NCBI GenBank assembly: GCA_902529805.1
Contig: CABZXU010000005.1
Coordinates: forward strand, 1 to 64,000
Reading direction: 5' to 3'
Source of the DNA: an uncultured Marinoscillum sp.
GTDB taxonomy: Bacteria; Bacteroidota; Bacteroidia; Cytophagales; MED-G16
DNA: 64,000 bases
Every line of letters begins with the position of its first letter. The stretch's first letter is position 1. A program made the translations under genes and the position numbers. The notes beneath the pieces were generated by a model that was given only the letters and a program-made list of their open reading frames with translations, did not search any database and was not told the origin of the DNA. Shown here piece after piece: positions 15,802 to 26,389 of this stretch.

Positions 15802-17343
15802 ATGCTAAACATAAGAAATTTTTTTTTATTGATTATTTTATTTTCTTGCTCTAAAAAAAAATTAGATATTTTTCATGAACCTAATTCTCATTTAAGGCTA
15901 GAATCTTCTTTTCCTTTTTATCACGGTATAGCTTCTGGAGACCCTCTTCACGATGGAATTATATTATGGACAAGAGTGACTCCAAAATTTATTGATAAGG
16001 AAATTACAGGGGAATGGCACTTGTCATCAGATAGCACTTTTAAAAACATATTTAAAAAAGGTAAATTTACCACCAATCTCGATAAAGATTTTACCGTCAA
16101 AATTGATGTAAGAGGCCTAGAGCCTGGAAAACATTATTATTATTATTTTAGCTCTTTAGGTCACAAATCTATTGTTGGTAAAACCAAAACTACGTCTTTG
16201 GATTCTGACGAATTAAATTTTGCAATTATAAGTTGTAGTGATTACCAAAGAGGATATTTTAACTCTTATGCTGTGCTTGCAAATGAAAATAATTTGGATG
16301 CAGTTATTCATCTTGGTGATTATATATATGAATACAAAGCTAGAGATTATAGTAATGGTATATTTAATAGATTACATATTCCTGATAAAGAATTGATCTC
16401 ATTGGAAGATTATAGAACAAGATATTCTCAATATAGACTTGACCCCGACCTTATTAAAGCTCATGCATCTCATCCATTTATTGTAATATGGGATGACCAT
16501 GAAACTAGTAATGATACTTATATGACAGGCGCTCAAAACCATCAGACCACATCCGAAGGAAATTTTATTGATAGAAAGCAAAATGCAATGCAAGCATATT
16601 ATGAGTGGCTTCCAATAAGAGAAAATATTAAACCTTACAGATATTTTTCTTATGGTAAATTAGTTGATTTACTTATTTTAGAAGAAAGGTTTGAAGGAAG
16701 GACAAAACAAGCAAATGATCTTGAGGACCCTTCATTATATGATAGTTCAAGGAGTATGCTTGGTTCAATTCAGCTTGATTGGTTTTTAAATAAATTGAAA
16801 AATTCGAATGCTAAGTGGAAAGTAATTGGTAATCAAGTTATATTTTCTTATTTAAATTATGGTAGAGAAGATTTTAAAATAAATTTGGATTCTTGGGATG
16901 GATATCCAGAGGAAAGAGAAATGATAGCAAGTTTTATTCAAAATAATAATATAAAAAATGTTGTGATTGCTACAGGGGATACTCATCAGTCATGGGCATT
17001 TGAAGTAAACCACATTCCTTTTACAAATAAAAAAGCATATGCGTTTGAATTTGGCACCCCAAGTATTAGTGCAGGAAATTCCGATGAAAGATATTTAAAT
17101 GCTCCAATAGACGAAATCATTGAACATGAAAAATATATAACAAATAGTCCTATAAATCCTCATTTAAAATATTCAAACACAAGGGATCATGGTTATCTAG
17201 TTTTATCTTTTAATGATAAGAATGTAATAGCAAAATGGGTCTATGTTAATCCTCTTTTTAATAAAAGTGATTCAATAAAAAACATCGTTCAAATTAAAGG
17301 GGAACCAGAAGATTATTCACTTCATAGACTAATATCTAATTAA
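15802..17343 (+). CDS. PhoD-like alkaline phosphatase/phosphodiesterase lipoprotein
   Basis: A 513-residue protein with a lipoprotein signal (LFSC, Cys16). The N-terminal PhoD domain is marked by YHGIASGDPLHDGIILWTRV and a fibronectin-like strand region ending in GLEPGKHYYYYF. The metallophosphatase domain has ISCSDYQRG, VIHLGDYIYEY, VIWDDHETSND and a late TGDTHQSWAFEV. PhoD enzymes are calcium/iron phosphomonoesterases or phosphodiesterases that release phosphate outside the inner membrane; this one is probably anchored in the outer membrane or periplasm. It sits 9 bases before an acyltransferase gene on the same strand. No phosphate-regulation site is obvious. Confidence 0.9.
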   Translation: MLNIRNFFLLIILFSCSKKKLDIFHEPNSHLRLESSFPFYHGIASGDPLHDGIILWTRVTPKFIDKEITGEWHLSSDSTFKNIFKKGKFTTNLDKDFTVKIDVRGLEPGKHYYYYFSSLGHKSIVGKTKTTSLDSDELNFAIISCSDYQRGYFNSYAVLANENNLDAVIHLGDYIYEYKARDYSNGIFNRLHIPDKELISLEDYRTRYSQYRLDPDLIKAHASHPFIVIWDDHETSNDTYMTGAQNHQTTSEGNFIDRKQNAMQAYYEWLPIRENIKPYRYFSYGKLVDLLILEERFEGRTKQANDLEDPSLYDSSRSMLGSIQLDWFLNKLKNSNAKWKVIGNQVIFSYLNYGREDFKINLDSWDGYPEEREMIASFIQNNNIKNVVIATGDTHQSWAFEVNHIPFTNKKAYAFEFGTPSISAGNSDERYLNAPIDEIIEHEKYITNSPINPHLKYSNTRDHGYLVLSFNDKNVIAKWVYVNPLFNKSDSIKNIVQIKGEPEDYSLHRLISN

Positions 17344-17352
17344 TTCTTTTTT

Positions 17353-18192
17353 ATGAAATACATCTATTATATAATTTCTATATTACCATTCAAATTGTTA
17401 TATTTTCTTTCAGATTTGCTATGCTTTTTTTTAAAAAAATTTTACAGAAAAAGTGTTGTAAGAAAAAATATTAAAAATTCTTTTCCAAAAAAAAAAAGAG
17501 AGGAAAAAAATGTTATTTATAATAAGTTTTATTCCAATTTTTGTGATGTCTTCATAGAGATAGTTAAAGGTTATACTATTACTAGAGAAGAATTGATAAA
17601 AAGAGTGAAAATTGAAAATTTGGAAGAAATGAATCAAATAATATCTGAAGATAAACCTATTGTAATAATTTGTAGCCATCAATGCAATTGGGAATGGCTA
17701 TTATTGTCTATAGGTGCTTATTTTGATGTTAATACATTTGGTATTTACAAGAATCTAACAAATAAGACTTTTAATGATATAATGTACAAAACCAGAACAA
17801 AATTTGATATTACAATGGTTGAAGCTAAAAAATCTGTTGAGTATATGAATAATAATTTACATAAAATAAAGATTATTGGATTAGCTGCCGATCAGTGCCC
17901 GAGGATAGACAATAAAGTGCATTGGAAAAAATTCTTAAATCAGGAAACAGCTTTTTATAGAGGGATAGAGCTAGTACCGAAAAAAATTAATTGTAAAGTT
18001 TTTTTTCTAACTATGAGAAGAATAAGTAGAGGTTATTATAGCATGAAGTTGCTTTCATTGTATTCTCCTCCTTATGATTTAAATGAATCCCAAATTCTCC
18101 CAAAATATGTTAATTTTCTAGAGAAAGAAATTTATAAAAATCCTTCAGATTGGTTATGGTCTCATAAGAGATGGAAACAAAATAAAAGATAA
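17353..18192 (+). CDS. LpxL/HtrB-family acyltransferase
   Basis: A 279-residue protein with an N-terminal hydrophobic anchor (about 3-28) followed by a basic region. The acyltransferase motif HX4E appears in SHQCNWEW (His109, Glu114), and AADQCPRID with FLNQETAFYRGIELVPKK fits the phosphate-binding part of lipid A late acyltransferases. The C-terminal DWLWSHKRWK is a family hallmark. These enzymes add a secondary acyl chain to Kdo-lipid A or another lipid acceptor at the inner membrane. Lipid A is the most likely target. Confidence 0.87.
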   Translation: MKYIYYIISILPFKLLYFLSDLLCFFLKKFYRKSVVRKNIKNSFPKKKREEKNVIYNKFYSNFCDVFIEIVKGYTITREELIKRVKIENLEEMNQIISEDKPIVIICSHQCNWEWLLLSIGAYFDVNTFGIYKNLTNKTFNDIMYKTRTKFDITMVEAKKSVEYMNNNLHKIKIIGLAADQCPRIDNKVHWKKFLNQETAFYRGIELVPKKINCKVFFLTMRRISRGYYSMKLLSLYSPPYDLNESQILPKYVNFLEKEIYKNPSDWLWSHKRWKQNKR

Positions 18193-18258
18193 TTTTTATT
18201 ATCTAGATCATAATTATTTTTGAACAAATTATTACCTAATTTTGCACTACAATAAATT

Positions 18259-20049
18259 ATGAAAAATATTAGAAACTTTTGTATAATAGCTCATATTGAT
18301 CATGGTAAGAGTACACTTGCAGATAGGCTTTTAGAATATACTAATACCGTAGATAAAAGGGACATGAAAGATCAATTGCTTGATGATATGGATCTTGAGA
18401 AGGAAAGAGGAATAACAATTAAAAGTCATGCTGTTCAATTAAATTATAAATTTAATAATGAGGAATACATATTAAATTTAATAGATACTCCTGGTCATGT
18501 TGATTTTTCATATGAAGTATCAAGATCTATTGCATCTTGTGAGGGTGCTCTTTTAGTAATTGATGCTTCACAAGGGATTCAAGCTCAAACCATATCAAAC
18601 TTATATTTAGCATTAGAACAAGGCTTAGAAATAATTCCAGTTTTAAATAAAATAGACCTGCCAGGATCAATGATTGAAGAAGTTTCAGATCAAATAATTG
18701 ACTTATTAGATTGTGATCCATCTGAAATTTTACATGTAAGTGCAAAAGATGGCATAGGTATTGATAAAATTATGGATCGAATAATAAAAAAAATTCCTGA
18801 GCCAAAGGGAGATGCTAAAGATAATTTGCAGGCAATGGTTTTTGATTCAGTATTTAATTCTTTCAGAGGAGTTGAAGTTATATTTAGAATATTTAATGGA
18901 ACAATCAAAAAAGGTGATACAGTAAAATTTGTTAATACAAAAAAAATATATAACGTAGATGAAATTGGAATTTTAAAAATAAAAAAAGAACCAAAGGATT
19001 TCTTGGAAGCTGGAAATGTTGGCTATTTAATCTCTGGGATTAAAGAAGCAAAAGAAATCAAAGTAGGAGATACAATTACTCATAAAGATAGCCCTACTCA
19101 AAATGAGGTTAAAGGTTTTGAAGATGTAAAGCCAATGGTATTTGCTGGAATTTATCCTGTTGAAAACTCTGATTACGAAGATTTAAGAGCTTCTTTAGAA
19201 AAATTACAATTAAATGATGCTTCTTTAGTATGGCAGCCTGAAACTTCTGTTGCATTAGGGTTTGGATTTAGATGTGGTTTTTTGGGAATGCTTCATATGG
19301 AAATAATTCAAGAAAGGCTTGAAAGAGAATTTGATATGACAGTAATCACTACTGTGCCTTCGGTTGAATTCAAATGTTTTCTAACAGATGGAACCACGAT
19401 TGAAATTTTTGCTCCGTCTGATATGCCTCCTGTTACTAATATATCATATATAGAAGAACCTATTATCAAAGCTCAAATCATAACCAAGTCTGAATACATA
19501 GGTAATATTATAAAATTGTGTCTTGATAAAAGAGGTAAAATTAAAAATCAAGTATACCTTTCTAAGAGTAGGGTTGAACTTTTATTTGATCTTCCTTTAT
19601 CAGAAATAGTTTTTGATTTTTATGATAAACTTAAATCAACTTCTAGAGGATATGCTTCTTTTGATTATGAGTTATCTGGTTATGTTAAATCAAAATTAGT
19701 TAAATTAGATATATTACTTAATGGAGAGAAAGTTGATGCGTTGTCAGCGATAGTTCATAAGGAAAAAGCATTTGAATGGGGTAAAAAACTATGTCAAAAG
19801 TTGAAGGAATTGCTTCCTAGGCAAATGTTTGAAATAGCTATTCAAGCATCAATTGGAAATAAAATAATTGCTAGAGAGACCGTTAGAGCATTAAGAAAAA
19901 ATGTTACAGCAAAATGTTATGGAGGAGATATTACAAGAAAGAGAAAATTATTAGAAAAGCAAAAAAAAGGTAAAAAGAGGATGAGGCAGGTTGGTAACGT
20001 TGAAATACCTCAAGAAGCTTTTCTTGCTGTTTTAAAAATTGAAGAATAA
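18259..20049 (+). CDS. lepA: Elongation factor 4 (LepA)
   Basis: A 596-residue translational GTPase. G1 is AHIDHGKST at 11-19, G3 DTPGHVDF, and G4 NKID. The C-terminal LepA domain is clear, with [12 protein letters not shown] and a basic tail including [20 protein letters not shown]. Length and motifs match LepA rather than EF-G. LepA acts on stalled or back-translocating ribosomes and assembly. A TAATTTTG box (18235-18242) precedes the start. folD follows after 2 bases. Confidence 0.97.
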   Translation: MKNIRNFCIIAHIDHGKSTLADRLLEYTNTVDKRDMKDQLLDDMDLEKERGITIKSHAVQLNYKFNNEEYILNLIDTPGHVDFSYEVSRSIASCEGALLVIDASQGIQAQTISNLYLALEQGLEIIPVLNKIDLPGSMIEEVSDQIIDLLDCDPSEILHVSAKDGIGIDKIMDRIIKKIPEPKGDAKDNLQAMVFDSVFNSFRGVEVIFRIFNGTIKKGDTVKFVNTKKIYNVDEIGILKIKKEPKDFLEAGNVGYLISGIKEAKEIKVGDTITHKDSPTQNEVKGFEDVKPMVFAGIYPVENSDYEDLRASLEKLQLNDASLVWQPETSVALGFGFRCGFLGMLHMEIIQERLEREFDMTVITTVPSVEFKCFLTDGTTIEIFAPSDMPPVTNISYIEEPIIKAQIITKSEYIGNIIKLCLDKRGKIKNQVYLSKSRVELLFDLPLSEIVFDFYDKLKSTSRGYASFDYELSGYVKSKLVKLDILLNGEKVDALSAIVHKEKAFEWGKKLCQKLKELLPRQMFEIAIQASIGNKIIARETVRALRKNVTAKCYGGDITRKRKLLEKQKKGKKRMRQVGNVEIPQEAFLAVLKIEE

Positions 20050-20051
20050 TA

Positions 20052-20933
20052 ATGAATAAAATATTAGACGGTAAAAAAACTTCTGAGAGCATAAAGGAAG
20101 AAATAAAAATAAAAGTTGATAAATTGATATTAGACGATAAAAGACCCCCTCATCTAGCTGCAATATTGGTAGGTGAAGATGGTGCAAGTTTAACTTACGT
20201 CACTAACAAAGTTCTGTCTTGTAAACAAGTTGGTTTTAAATCCTCTTTAATTCGGCTTCCAGAATCAATTAGTGAAAGGGAGTTATTAATGGAAATTCAA
20301 AAGCTAAATAAAAACAAAGAAATAGATGGGTTTATTGTGCAATTGCCTCTTCCAAATCATATTAATGAAGAAAAAGTTTTGTTATCAGTACGAGCAGATA
20401 AGGATGTAGATGGGTTTCATCCTGAAAATTTTGGTAGAATGGCACTGAATATGGAGAGTTTTATTCCAGCTACTCCCTTTGGGATCATTGAGCTACTTGA
20501 AAGATATAATATAGATTTGAATGGTAAAAATGCTGTAATAATTGGTAGGAGTAATATTGTAGGTAGACCTATTAGTATACTTTTAAGTAGAAAGGCTAAA
20601 ATAGGAAATTCAACAGTTACGGTTGTTCATAGTAGAACAAAAAAATTAGAGTTTTATACTAAAAATGCTGATATAATTGTATCAGCTTTGGGTTTCCCTG
20701 GATTTTTAAAAGGAAATATGGTTAAAGATGGAGTAATAATTATTGATGTTGGAATTACTAGAGTAAAAGATTCCTCTAAACAAAAAGGCTATTCAATAAA
20801 AGGTGATGTAGATTTTGATTCGGTATATGAAAAGGCAAGTTTTATTACCCCTGTTCCTGGTGGCGTAGGCCCAATGACAATAGCTTCTCTTCTTATAAAT
20901 ACATTAAAGGCTTACAATAAAAATATTGCTTAA
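20052..20933 (+). CDS. folD: Bifunctional methylenetetrahydrofolate dehydrogenase/cyclohydrolase FolD
   Basis: A 293-residue protein with Tyr49 and Lys53 in YVTNK (the catalytic Tyr-Lys pair of the cyclohydrolase), QLPLPNHI, the DVDGFHPEN segment at 118-126, and the NADP-binding VIIGRSNIVGRPIS. The C-terminal TPVPGGVGPMTIASLL is the standard signature. It converts 5,10-methylene-THF to 10-formyl-THF for purine and initiator tRNA synthesis. It sits tightly between lepA and the PorE-like gene. Confidence 0.97.
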   Translation: MNKILDGKKTSESIKEEIKIKVDKLILDDKRPPHLAAILVGEDGASLTYVTNKVLSCKQVGFKSSLIRLPESISERELLMEIQKLNKNKEIDGFIVQLPLPNHINEEKVLLSVRADKDVDGFHPENFGRMALNMESFIPATPFGIIELLERYNIDLNGKNAVIIGRSNIVGRPISILLSRKAKIGNSTVTVVHSRTKKLEFYTKNADIIVSALGFPGFLKGNMVKDGVIIIDVGITRVKDSSKQKGYSIKGDVDFDSVYEKASFITPVPGGVGPMTIASLLINTLKAYNKNIA

Positions 20934-20940
20934 TGTTATC

Positions 20941-22839
20941 ATGAATTTTTTTTTTAATTTTTTTTTCATTCTCTTTTTTCTTATTTCTAATCATTCATTT
21001 TGTCAATCAAATTTTTTGTCTAATAACAAAAAAGCAAATAAACTCTATTATGAGGGCGTTAGTTTTTCTAAAATTGGAGAATTTGAATTTGCTTTAGATA
21101 AGTACAATAAATCTATAAAATCAGATCCAAACTTTGCTTTGCCTTATATTAATATAGCTAAAATTTATAAAAAAAAGGGTAATTATTATGAAGCAATAAG
21201 TGTTTATAAAAATATTTTAAATAATAAATTAAACTATGATAGGGATAGATTGAATTATATGATAGGGGAGTTGTATTTTTTTTTAGGGAAGTATCGATTG
21301 TCAAAACCCTATATTTCAAAAATTGAAAACCCAATCTTGATGGATAGGAGTGATAAATATTTAGATAATATTAATTTTTCTTTAAAAAATTTAAAAGATT
21401 CTATTTTGGTAGTTCCAGAACTAGTTGAGTCTTTAGATGTTTTTTTTCTTAAGTATTTTCCTTTTTATGATGAAAAAGATGACATATTGTATTTTACAGC
21501 AAGAGAAGGAACTTCTCTTTATGATGATGAAAATTTATATTATGTAAAACAATTATCTGACAAAAATAGTTGGGGTGATATAATGAAAATCTCTAAAACT
21601 ATTAACTCGGAAAATAATGAAGGGTCTATTTCTTTTTCTACTGATAGGAAAACAATGATTTTTTCTTTTTGTACTTCAAGTTTTAAAGGGCAAAGTTGCG
21701 ATCTTTATTTTTCAAAAAAAAATAATGGAATCTGGGTAAATCCAAAAAAATTAAATGATAATATTAATTCTGAATATTGGGAATCTCATCCTAGCTTATC
21801 TTCAGATGGTAACTATTTATTTTTTTCTTCAAATAGGCCTGGAGGATTTGGTGGTAAAGATATTTGGATGTCTAAAAAAAATGGTAATAATTGGGGTCAA
21901 GCTAAAAACTTAGGGGATTCAGTAAATACGATGAATAATGAGATTGCACCTTTTTTACATGAAAACATGATTGATTTTTATTTTTCTTCAAATGGAAGAA
22001 AATCTTTTGGTGGTTATGATATTTATCATGGTTTATTTGATAAAAATTTTATAAAAAATATTTCCAACTTTGGATATCCTATAAACAATCATTTTAATCA
22101 GAGTTCAATAAATGTTTCTGAAGATGGAAAAACAATTTTTTACACTAATGAGGAATATATTGACGAAAAAGTTAAAAGTAGTCAAATTTATTATGCTGCT
22201 TTAGAAAGCTCAATATTGAATCATGATTCTTTTTATTTTTCGGGTAAAGTATTAGATAGAAAAACTGGTAAACAAATTCCTTGGCGTATTGAGATTAAAA
22301 ACTTTTTAACTGATCAAGTTGATAAGTTTTTTTCTAAAACTCAAAATGAAGAATTTAATGTTTTACTAAATAGAGATGTGAAATATGAAATTTATGTTAG
22401 ATCTGAAGGATATAATTATAATGTGTTTTCGTTTGATGAAAAAACTACTAACTCTCAAAACATCTATTTAGAACCATTATCCCTAGGGCTAAAATTAGAA
22501 GTCAAAAACATCTATTTTGATTTAGATGATGATCAATTATATGAAGAATCTAAAAGTCAACTTGATATATTAGCTAACTGGTTAATTACAAATCCATCAG
22601 TAAAATTAGAAATTTCAGGTCATACTGATGATTCGGGTACTGATGAATATAACATGGATCTGTCTAGACGCAGAGCATTCAATGTATATAAATACATTAC
22701 AGATAATTATGATTATGGGTCTGAAAAAATTACTTTCATTGGTTATGGAAATAAAAAACCAATTTATACAGGTGTGGATGTAGATAGAAAAAAAGAGAAT
22801 AGAAGAATTGAATTTAAAATAATATCTAAATCAAATTAA
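20941..22839 (+). CDS. OmpA-family protein with TPR, PD40 propeller and CRD domains (PorE-like)
   Basis: The ATG at 20941 begins a signal peptide ending near NHSFCQS; a TTG five codons upstream is less likely. The 632-residue product has tetratricopeptide-like helices (about 30-110), a PD40/WD40-type propeller with repeated SxDGxxLFFSSNRPGG-like blades (about 160-410), a carboxypeptidase-regulatory-like fold (FSGKVLDRKTGKQIPW, about 430-500), and a C-terminal OmpA domain (GHTDDSGTDEYN, LSRRRA) that binds peptidoglycan. This domain order is that of PorE of the type IX secretion system, but similar OmpA proteins of unknown role also exist in Bacteroidota. It follows folD with a 7-base gap. Confidence 0.85.
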   Translation: MNFFFNFFFILFFLISNHSFCQSNFLSNNKKANKLYYEGVSFSKIGEFEFALDKYNKSIKSDPNFALPYINIAKIYKKKGNYYEAISVYKNILNNKLNYDRDRLNYMIGELYFFLGKYRLSKPYISKIENPILMDRSDKYLDNINFSLKNLKDSILVVPELVESLDVFFLKYFPFYDEKDDILYFTAREGTSLYDDENLYYVKQLSDKNSWGDIMKISKTINSENNEGSISFSTDRKTMIFSFCTSSFKGQSCDLYFSKKNNGIWVNPKKLNDNINSEYWESHPSLSSDGNYLFFSSNRPGGFGGKDIWMSKKNGNNWGQAKNLGDSVNTMNNEIAPFLHENMIDFYFSSNGRKSFGGYDIYHGLFDKNFIKNISNFGYPINNHFNQSSINVSEDGKTIFYTNEEYIDEKVKSSQIYYAALESSILNHDSFYFSGKVLDRKTGKQIPWRIEIKNFLTDQVDKFFSKTQNEEFNVLLNRDVKYEIYVRSEGYNYNVFSFDEKTTNSQNIYLEPLSLGLKLEVKNIYFDLDDDQLYEESKSQLDILANWLITNPSVKLEISGHTDDSGTDEYNMDLSRRRAFNVYKYITDNYDYGSEKITFIGYGNKKPIYTGVDVDRKKENRRIEFKIISKSN

Positions 22840-23144
22840 TTGTATTATATTATTGATAACCTGATTTAGGTTTTAACACCTTCTTAACATCAAGATAAAT
22901 ATTTGTTAATAATTACTAAAATATCAAATTCTTCTTTTATATTTGACTCGTTTTAATTACAAAATATTTAAGGCTAAAATCGAATTTTTAGCCTTTTTTG
23001 TCCTTTAAAAGGTTATTTTTACCTTTTTCGGGTTTTTTTACTTCTATTAAATTATTCCGTTTTTTTTCGTTTGGAAGGAAAATTGTTTATTTTTAGAGGT
23101 TAATTTTATGTTAAATATTTTATCAACTTAAACTAAATATACTT
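22840..23144. other. 305-base intergenic region before susC
   Basis: No credible gene lies here. It contains a TATATTTG box (22938-22945), an intrinsic terminator (22972-22999), a second hairpin AAAAGGT/ACCTTTT (23007-23027), several T runs, and a purine-rich stretch GGAAGGAAAA near 23073. It is the only gap above 300 bases in the window and probably holds the end of the upstream unit and the 5' leader of susC. Confidence 0.6.
22972..22999 (+). terminator. Rho-independent terminator
   Basis: GGCTAAAA and TTTTAGCC form a perfect 8-bp stem around a 6-base loop, followed directly by six T. It lies 133 bases after the PorE-like gene and 146 before susC. Confidence 0.85.
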
Positions 23145-26100
23145 ATGTTGAGAATTTTACTAGTTAGTTTCTTGTTTTTGGCCACCAATTTGTGGGCCCA
23201 AGACAGAACTATATCAGGTACGGTTTCATCGGAAGAAGACGGTAGTGGACTTCCAGGTGTTAACGTAATCCTGCAGGGTACTACAACGGGTACAACAACT
23301 GACATTGATGGAAACTTCAAGTTAGATGTTCCTACCGACGGTGGTGTCCTAGTGTTTTCGTTCATTGGTCTTTCTGCTCAAGAAATTGAAGTAGGTTCTA
23401 GATCAGTGATAGATGTAGTTATGAGTTCTGATGTTGAAGAACTTCAGGAGGTTGTTGTAACTGCATTGGGTATCACTAAAGAGAAGGCTGCATTAGGTTA
23501 TGCGGTAACTTCAGTTGGTGGTGAACAGCTTGAGGCTAGACCTGAGGCCGACATCGCACGTTTATTAAGAGGAAAGGTTCCAGGAGTTGATATCACTTCT
23601 ACAAGTGGTATTGTTGGAACAGGTACGAACATCATTATTAGAGGTCATACTTCTATTTCTGGTTCGAACCAACCACTATTTGTTTTAGATGGTGTTCCTA
23701 TAGATGCTTCTACCTTTGCAGATAGAAGTTTTTCTAGTGGGGGTTCTACATCTTCAAGTAGATTTCTTGATCTTGATCCTAATAACGTTGCTGACGTCAG
23801 TGTCTTGAAAGGACTTGCTGCAACTGTTTTATATGGTGAGGCTGGAAGAAACGGTGTAATTCTTATTACAACAAAAACCGGTTCTGGTGCAGGCCCATCT
23901 AATAATAAGAAAGTAGAAGTAACATTCAATCAATCTTATTTTGTGAATGAGGTAGCTAGTATGCCTGATGATCAAGATAATTGGGGTAATGGATGGCAAA
24001 ATTACGCTTCAGGTGCTTTTAGTAACTGGGGTGCTCCTTTGTCTGGTGGTACATACGCACGTAATGGAAAAAATGGAGTTGATGCGAATGGAACTATAGG
24101 TCACCCATATGATAGATCTGCATTACATGGTGCTTTTCCTGAATTAATTGGTGCAAGATGGCCATATCAAGCATATGACAATCTTCAAAATTTCTTTGTA
24201 CAAGGAAGCCAAAAGAATTCTTCAATAGGAATTGCTGCTAATGTTGGTTCTAACTCTAGCATTAAAGCTAATTATGGATGGACAAGAGATGAAGGTTATG
24301 TTCCAAATAATAATTATACGAAACATAATTTCTCTCTAGGATCTAGCACTCAGCTTTCAAATGGTCTTAAAATTAATTCGACTTTTAATTATATTCAGTC
24401 GGAGACCATGAAGCCGATGTCTTCTCCTATTTATAGTTCGAATCCTTCGGGTCCTTCGTTATTTAGTAATGTTCTTTATACTCCTAGAAGTTGGAGTTTA
24501 ACTGGCTTACCTAATACAAACCCTACTGATAATAGTAGTGTTTATTATAGACCTGATAATATTATCCAACATCCTTACTGGACTATAGATAATACTTCTG
24601 ATAGAGATAATATTGAAAGATTTATTGGTAACATCGCACTTAGCTATGAAATAGCTGACTTTTTAAATGTTACTTATAGACTTGGACTTGACCATTATAA
24701 TATGATGAAAAATTATAGAGTTAACAAAGGAGGTCCTCAAAGACCTGATGGAGAGTATCAAACCTCTAACCGATCTAACACTATAACTGATCAACAATTA
24801 AACCTTAATGGTGCAGTCGAATTGTCTGCTGATTTAGATTTAGATTTCCTTGTAGGAGCTAATCTTAAGTCAATTGAATATGAAAGACATACAATAAATA
24901 GTACAGAGCAATTTGTGTATAACTTATTTACACATAATAACTTTATTACAACTACAGCTAGTTCATATGTTTTTGCTGAAAACACTTATGGTGCTTTTGC
25001 AAACATATCTCTTGGTTATAAAGACTGGGCATTTTTATCTGCTTCAGCTAGAAATGACTGGACTTCAACTTTAGAGCCTGAAAACAGAGCTGTATTGTAT
25101 CCTTCTGCTTCTATATCGGTACTTCCGTTTGAAGCTGCAGGACTTACAAGTGATATGCTTAACTATTTAAAAGTTAGAGTTGGTTATGGTACATCTGCAG
25201 GTTATCCTTCTCCTTATTCAACAAGGGGAACACTTGATACATTTACTAAAATGTTTCAAACTGCAGCAGGTTCTATAATGAATTCAAACGCTGTTAGTAA
25301 CTTTTATGCAAACCCTAATTTAAAACCAGAAATTCACAAGGAATTAGAACTTGGGATTGAAGGTAGATTCTGGAAAAACAGAATAGGTATCGATGTTTCT
25401 TTATATAACAAAGATTCAGAAGATCTTATTATTGATCTTGAATTAGACCCTTCAACTGGATATACTTCATCTACAGTTAACTCTGCTGCCATTAATAATA
25501 AAGGTATAGAGGCAATTGTTAATGTAATTCCAGTACAAACTCAAAACTTTACTTGGGACATTTCTGCTAACTTTACTTTGAATAGAAGTGAGGTTACAAA
25601 AATTGCAGACGGTATTGATCAAGTATTAATCGCCGGTGCATCTTTCTTAGGTAATTTTGCAAAGCCTGGTCTTCCTTATAATATGATATGGGGAGCGCCA
25701 ATATTGAGATATTACACAGATCCTAATACTACGGTTGAAGATATTCCTTACGATCAAAGGAAAAATTATTCACCTGTAACTTCATCTGCTGGTATCTATC
25801 AATATGCTGGTTCTGACGGCTTTATTGGAGACCCTAACCCTGATTATGTAGTAAATGTAACAAATACTATCTCTTACAAGTGGGTAACTTTAAGAGCTCA
25901 AGTTGATCACACCGTTGGTGGTGATATTTGGGGAGGTACTGCATCTACACTTACAGGTAGAGGTATTTTAGAATATACTGGTTTTGACAGATTTGTTCCA
26001 GTAGTAGTTTCTGGTGTTGATAAAGATGGTAACCCTAATACGGTTCAAGTAACACCTAACGCTCACTATTGGAGAGATACTGGAGTATGGTATGACGAAA

Positions 26101-26369
26101 ACAGAATTTTTGATGCTTCAACTATTAGATTAAGAGAAATTTCTCTTTCATTAGTAGCACCAAAGAGCTGGTTAAACGGTACGCCTTTTGGACGTGCTAG
26201 TCTTACTATTTCAGGTCAAAACTTATGGCATCTAGCTTATAATTTCCCTGCATCTTCTAATATGGATCCGGAAGTTTTAAGTTTAGGGGTAGGTAATGGT
26301 AAAGGTTTCGACCGTACTACTGGTCCTACATCTAAGAAGTATGGTGCAACATTAAGTTTCACTTTTTAA
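23145..26369 (+). CDS. SusC/RagA-family TonB-dependent outer-membrane transporter
   Basis: A 1074-residue protein with a signal peptide (1-19, ending NLWAQ), a carboxypeptidase-regulatory-like domain (about 22-105, GLPGVNVILQGTTTG), a plug domain (about 110-230, LRGKVPGVDI and DGVPIDASTF), and a long beta barrel ending in GATLSFTF. It forms the channel for a SusD-capped uptake complex driven by TonB. The following gene is its SusD partner. No glycoside hydrolase, sulfatase or sensor gene is adjacent, so the substrate may be peptide or another polymer. Codons look more biased, with more C-ending codons, than in surrounding genes, which fits high expression. Confidence 0.96.
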   Translation: MLRILLVSFLFLATNLWAQDRTISGTVSSEEDGSGLPGVNVILQGTTTGTTTDIDGNFKLDVPTDGGVLVFSFIGLSAQEIEVGSRSVIDVVMSSDVEELQEVVVTALGITKEKAALGYAVTSVGGEQLEARPEADIARLLRGKVPGVDITSTSGIVGTGTNIIIRGHTSISGSNQPLFVLDGVPIDASTFADRSFSSGGSTSSSRFLDLDPNNVADVSVLKGLAATVLYGEAGRNGVILITTKTGSGAGPSNNKKVEVTFNQSYFVNEVASMPDDQDNWGNGWQNYASGAFSNWGAPLSGGTYARNGKNGVDANGTIGHPYDRSALHGAFPELIGARWPYQAYDNLQNFFVQGSQKNSSIGIAANVGSNSSIKANYGWTRDEGYVPNNNYTKHNFSLGSSTQLSNGLKINSTFNYIQSETMKPMSSPIYSSNPSGPSLFSNVLYTPRSWSLTGLPNTNPTDNSSVYYRPDNIIQHPYWTIDNTSDRDNIERFIGNIALSYEIADFLNVTYRLGLDHYNMMKNYRVNKGGPQRPDGEYQTSNRSNTITDQQLNLNGAVELSADLDLDFLVGANLKSIEYERHTINSTEQFVYNLFTHNNFITTTASSYVFAENTYGAFANISLGYKDWAFLSASARNDWTSTLEPENRAVLYPSASISVLPFEAAGLTSDMLNYLKVRVGYGTSAGYPSPYSTRGTLDTFTKMFQTAAGSIMNSNAVSNFYANPNLKPEIHKELELGIEGRFWKNRIGIDVSLYNKDSEDLIIDLELDPSTGYTSSTVNSAAINNKGIEAIVNVIPVQTQNFTWDISANFTLNRSEVTKIADGIDQVLIAGASFLGNFAKPGLPYNMIWGAPILRYYTDPNTTVEDIPYDQRKNYSPVTSSAGIYQYAGSDGFIGDPNPDYVVNVTNTISYKWVTLRAQVDHTVGGDIWGGTASTLTGRGILEYTGFDRFVPVVVSGVDKDGNPNTVQVTPNAHYWRDTGVWYDENRIFDASTIRLREISLSLVAPKSWLNGTPFGRASLTISGQNLWHLAYNFPASSNMDPEVLSLGVGNGKGFDRTTGPTSKKYGATLSFTF

Positions 26370-26389
26370 TTATTTTAAATTTATAAATT

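Noticed and set aside
18235-18242. Full promoter before lepA (TAATTTTG box)
   Set aside because: The nearest upstream TTTG is only 14 bases away, not 19-20, so only a -7-like box is supported.
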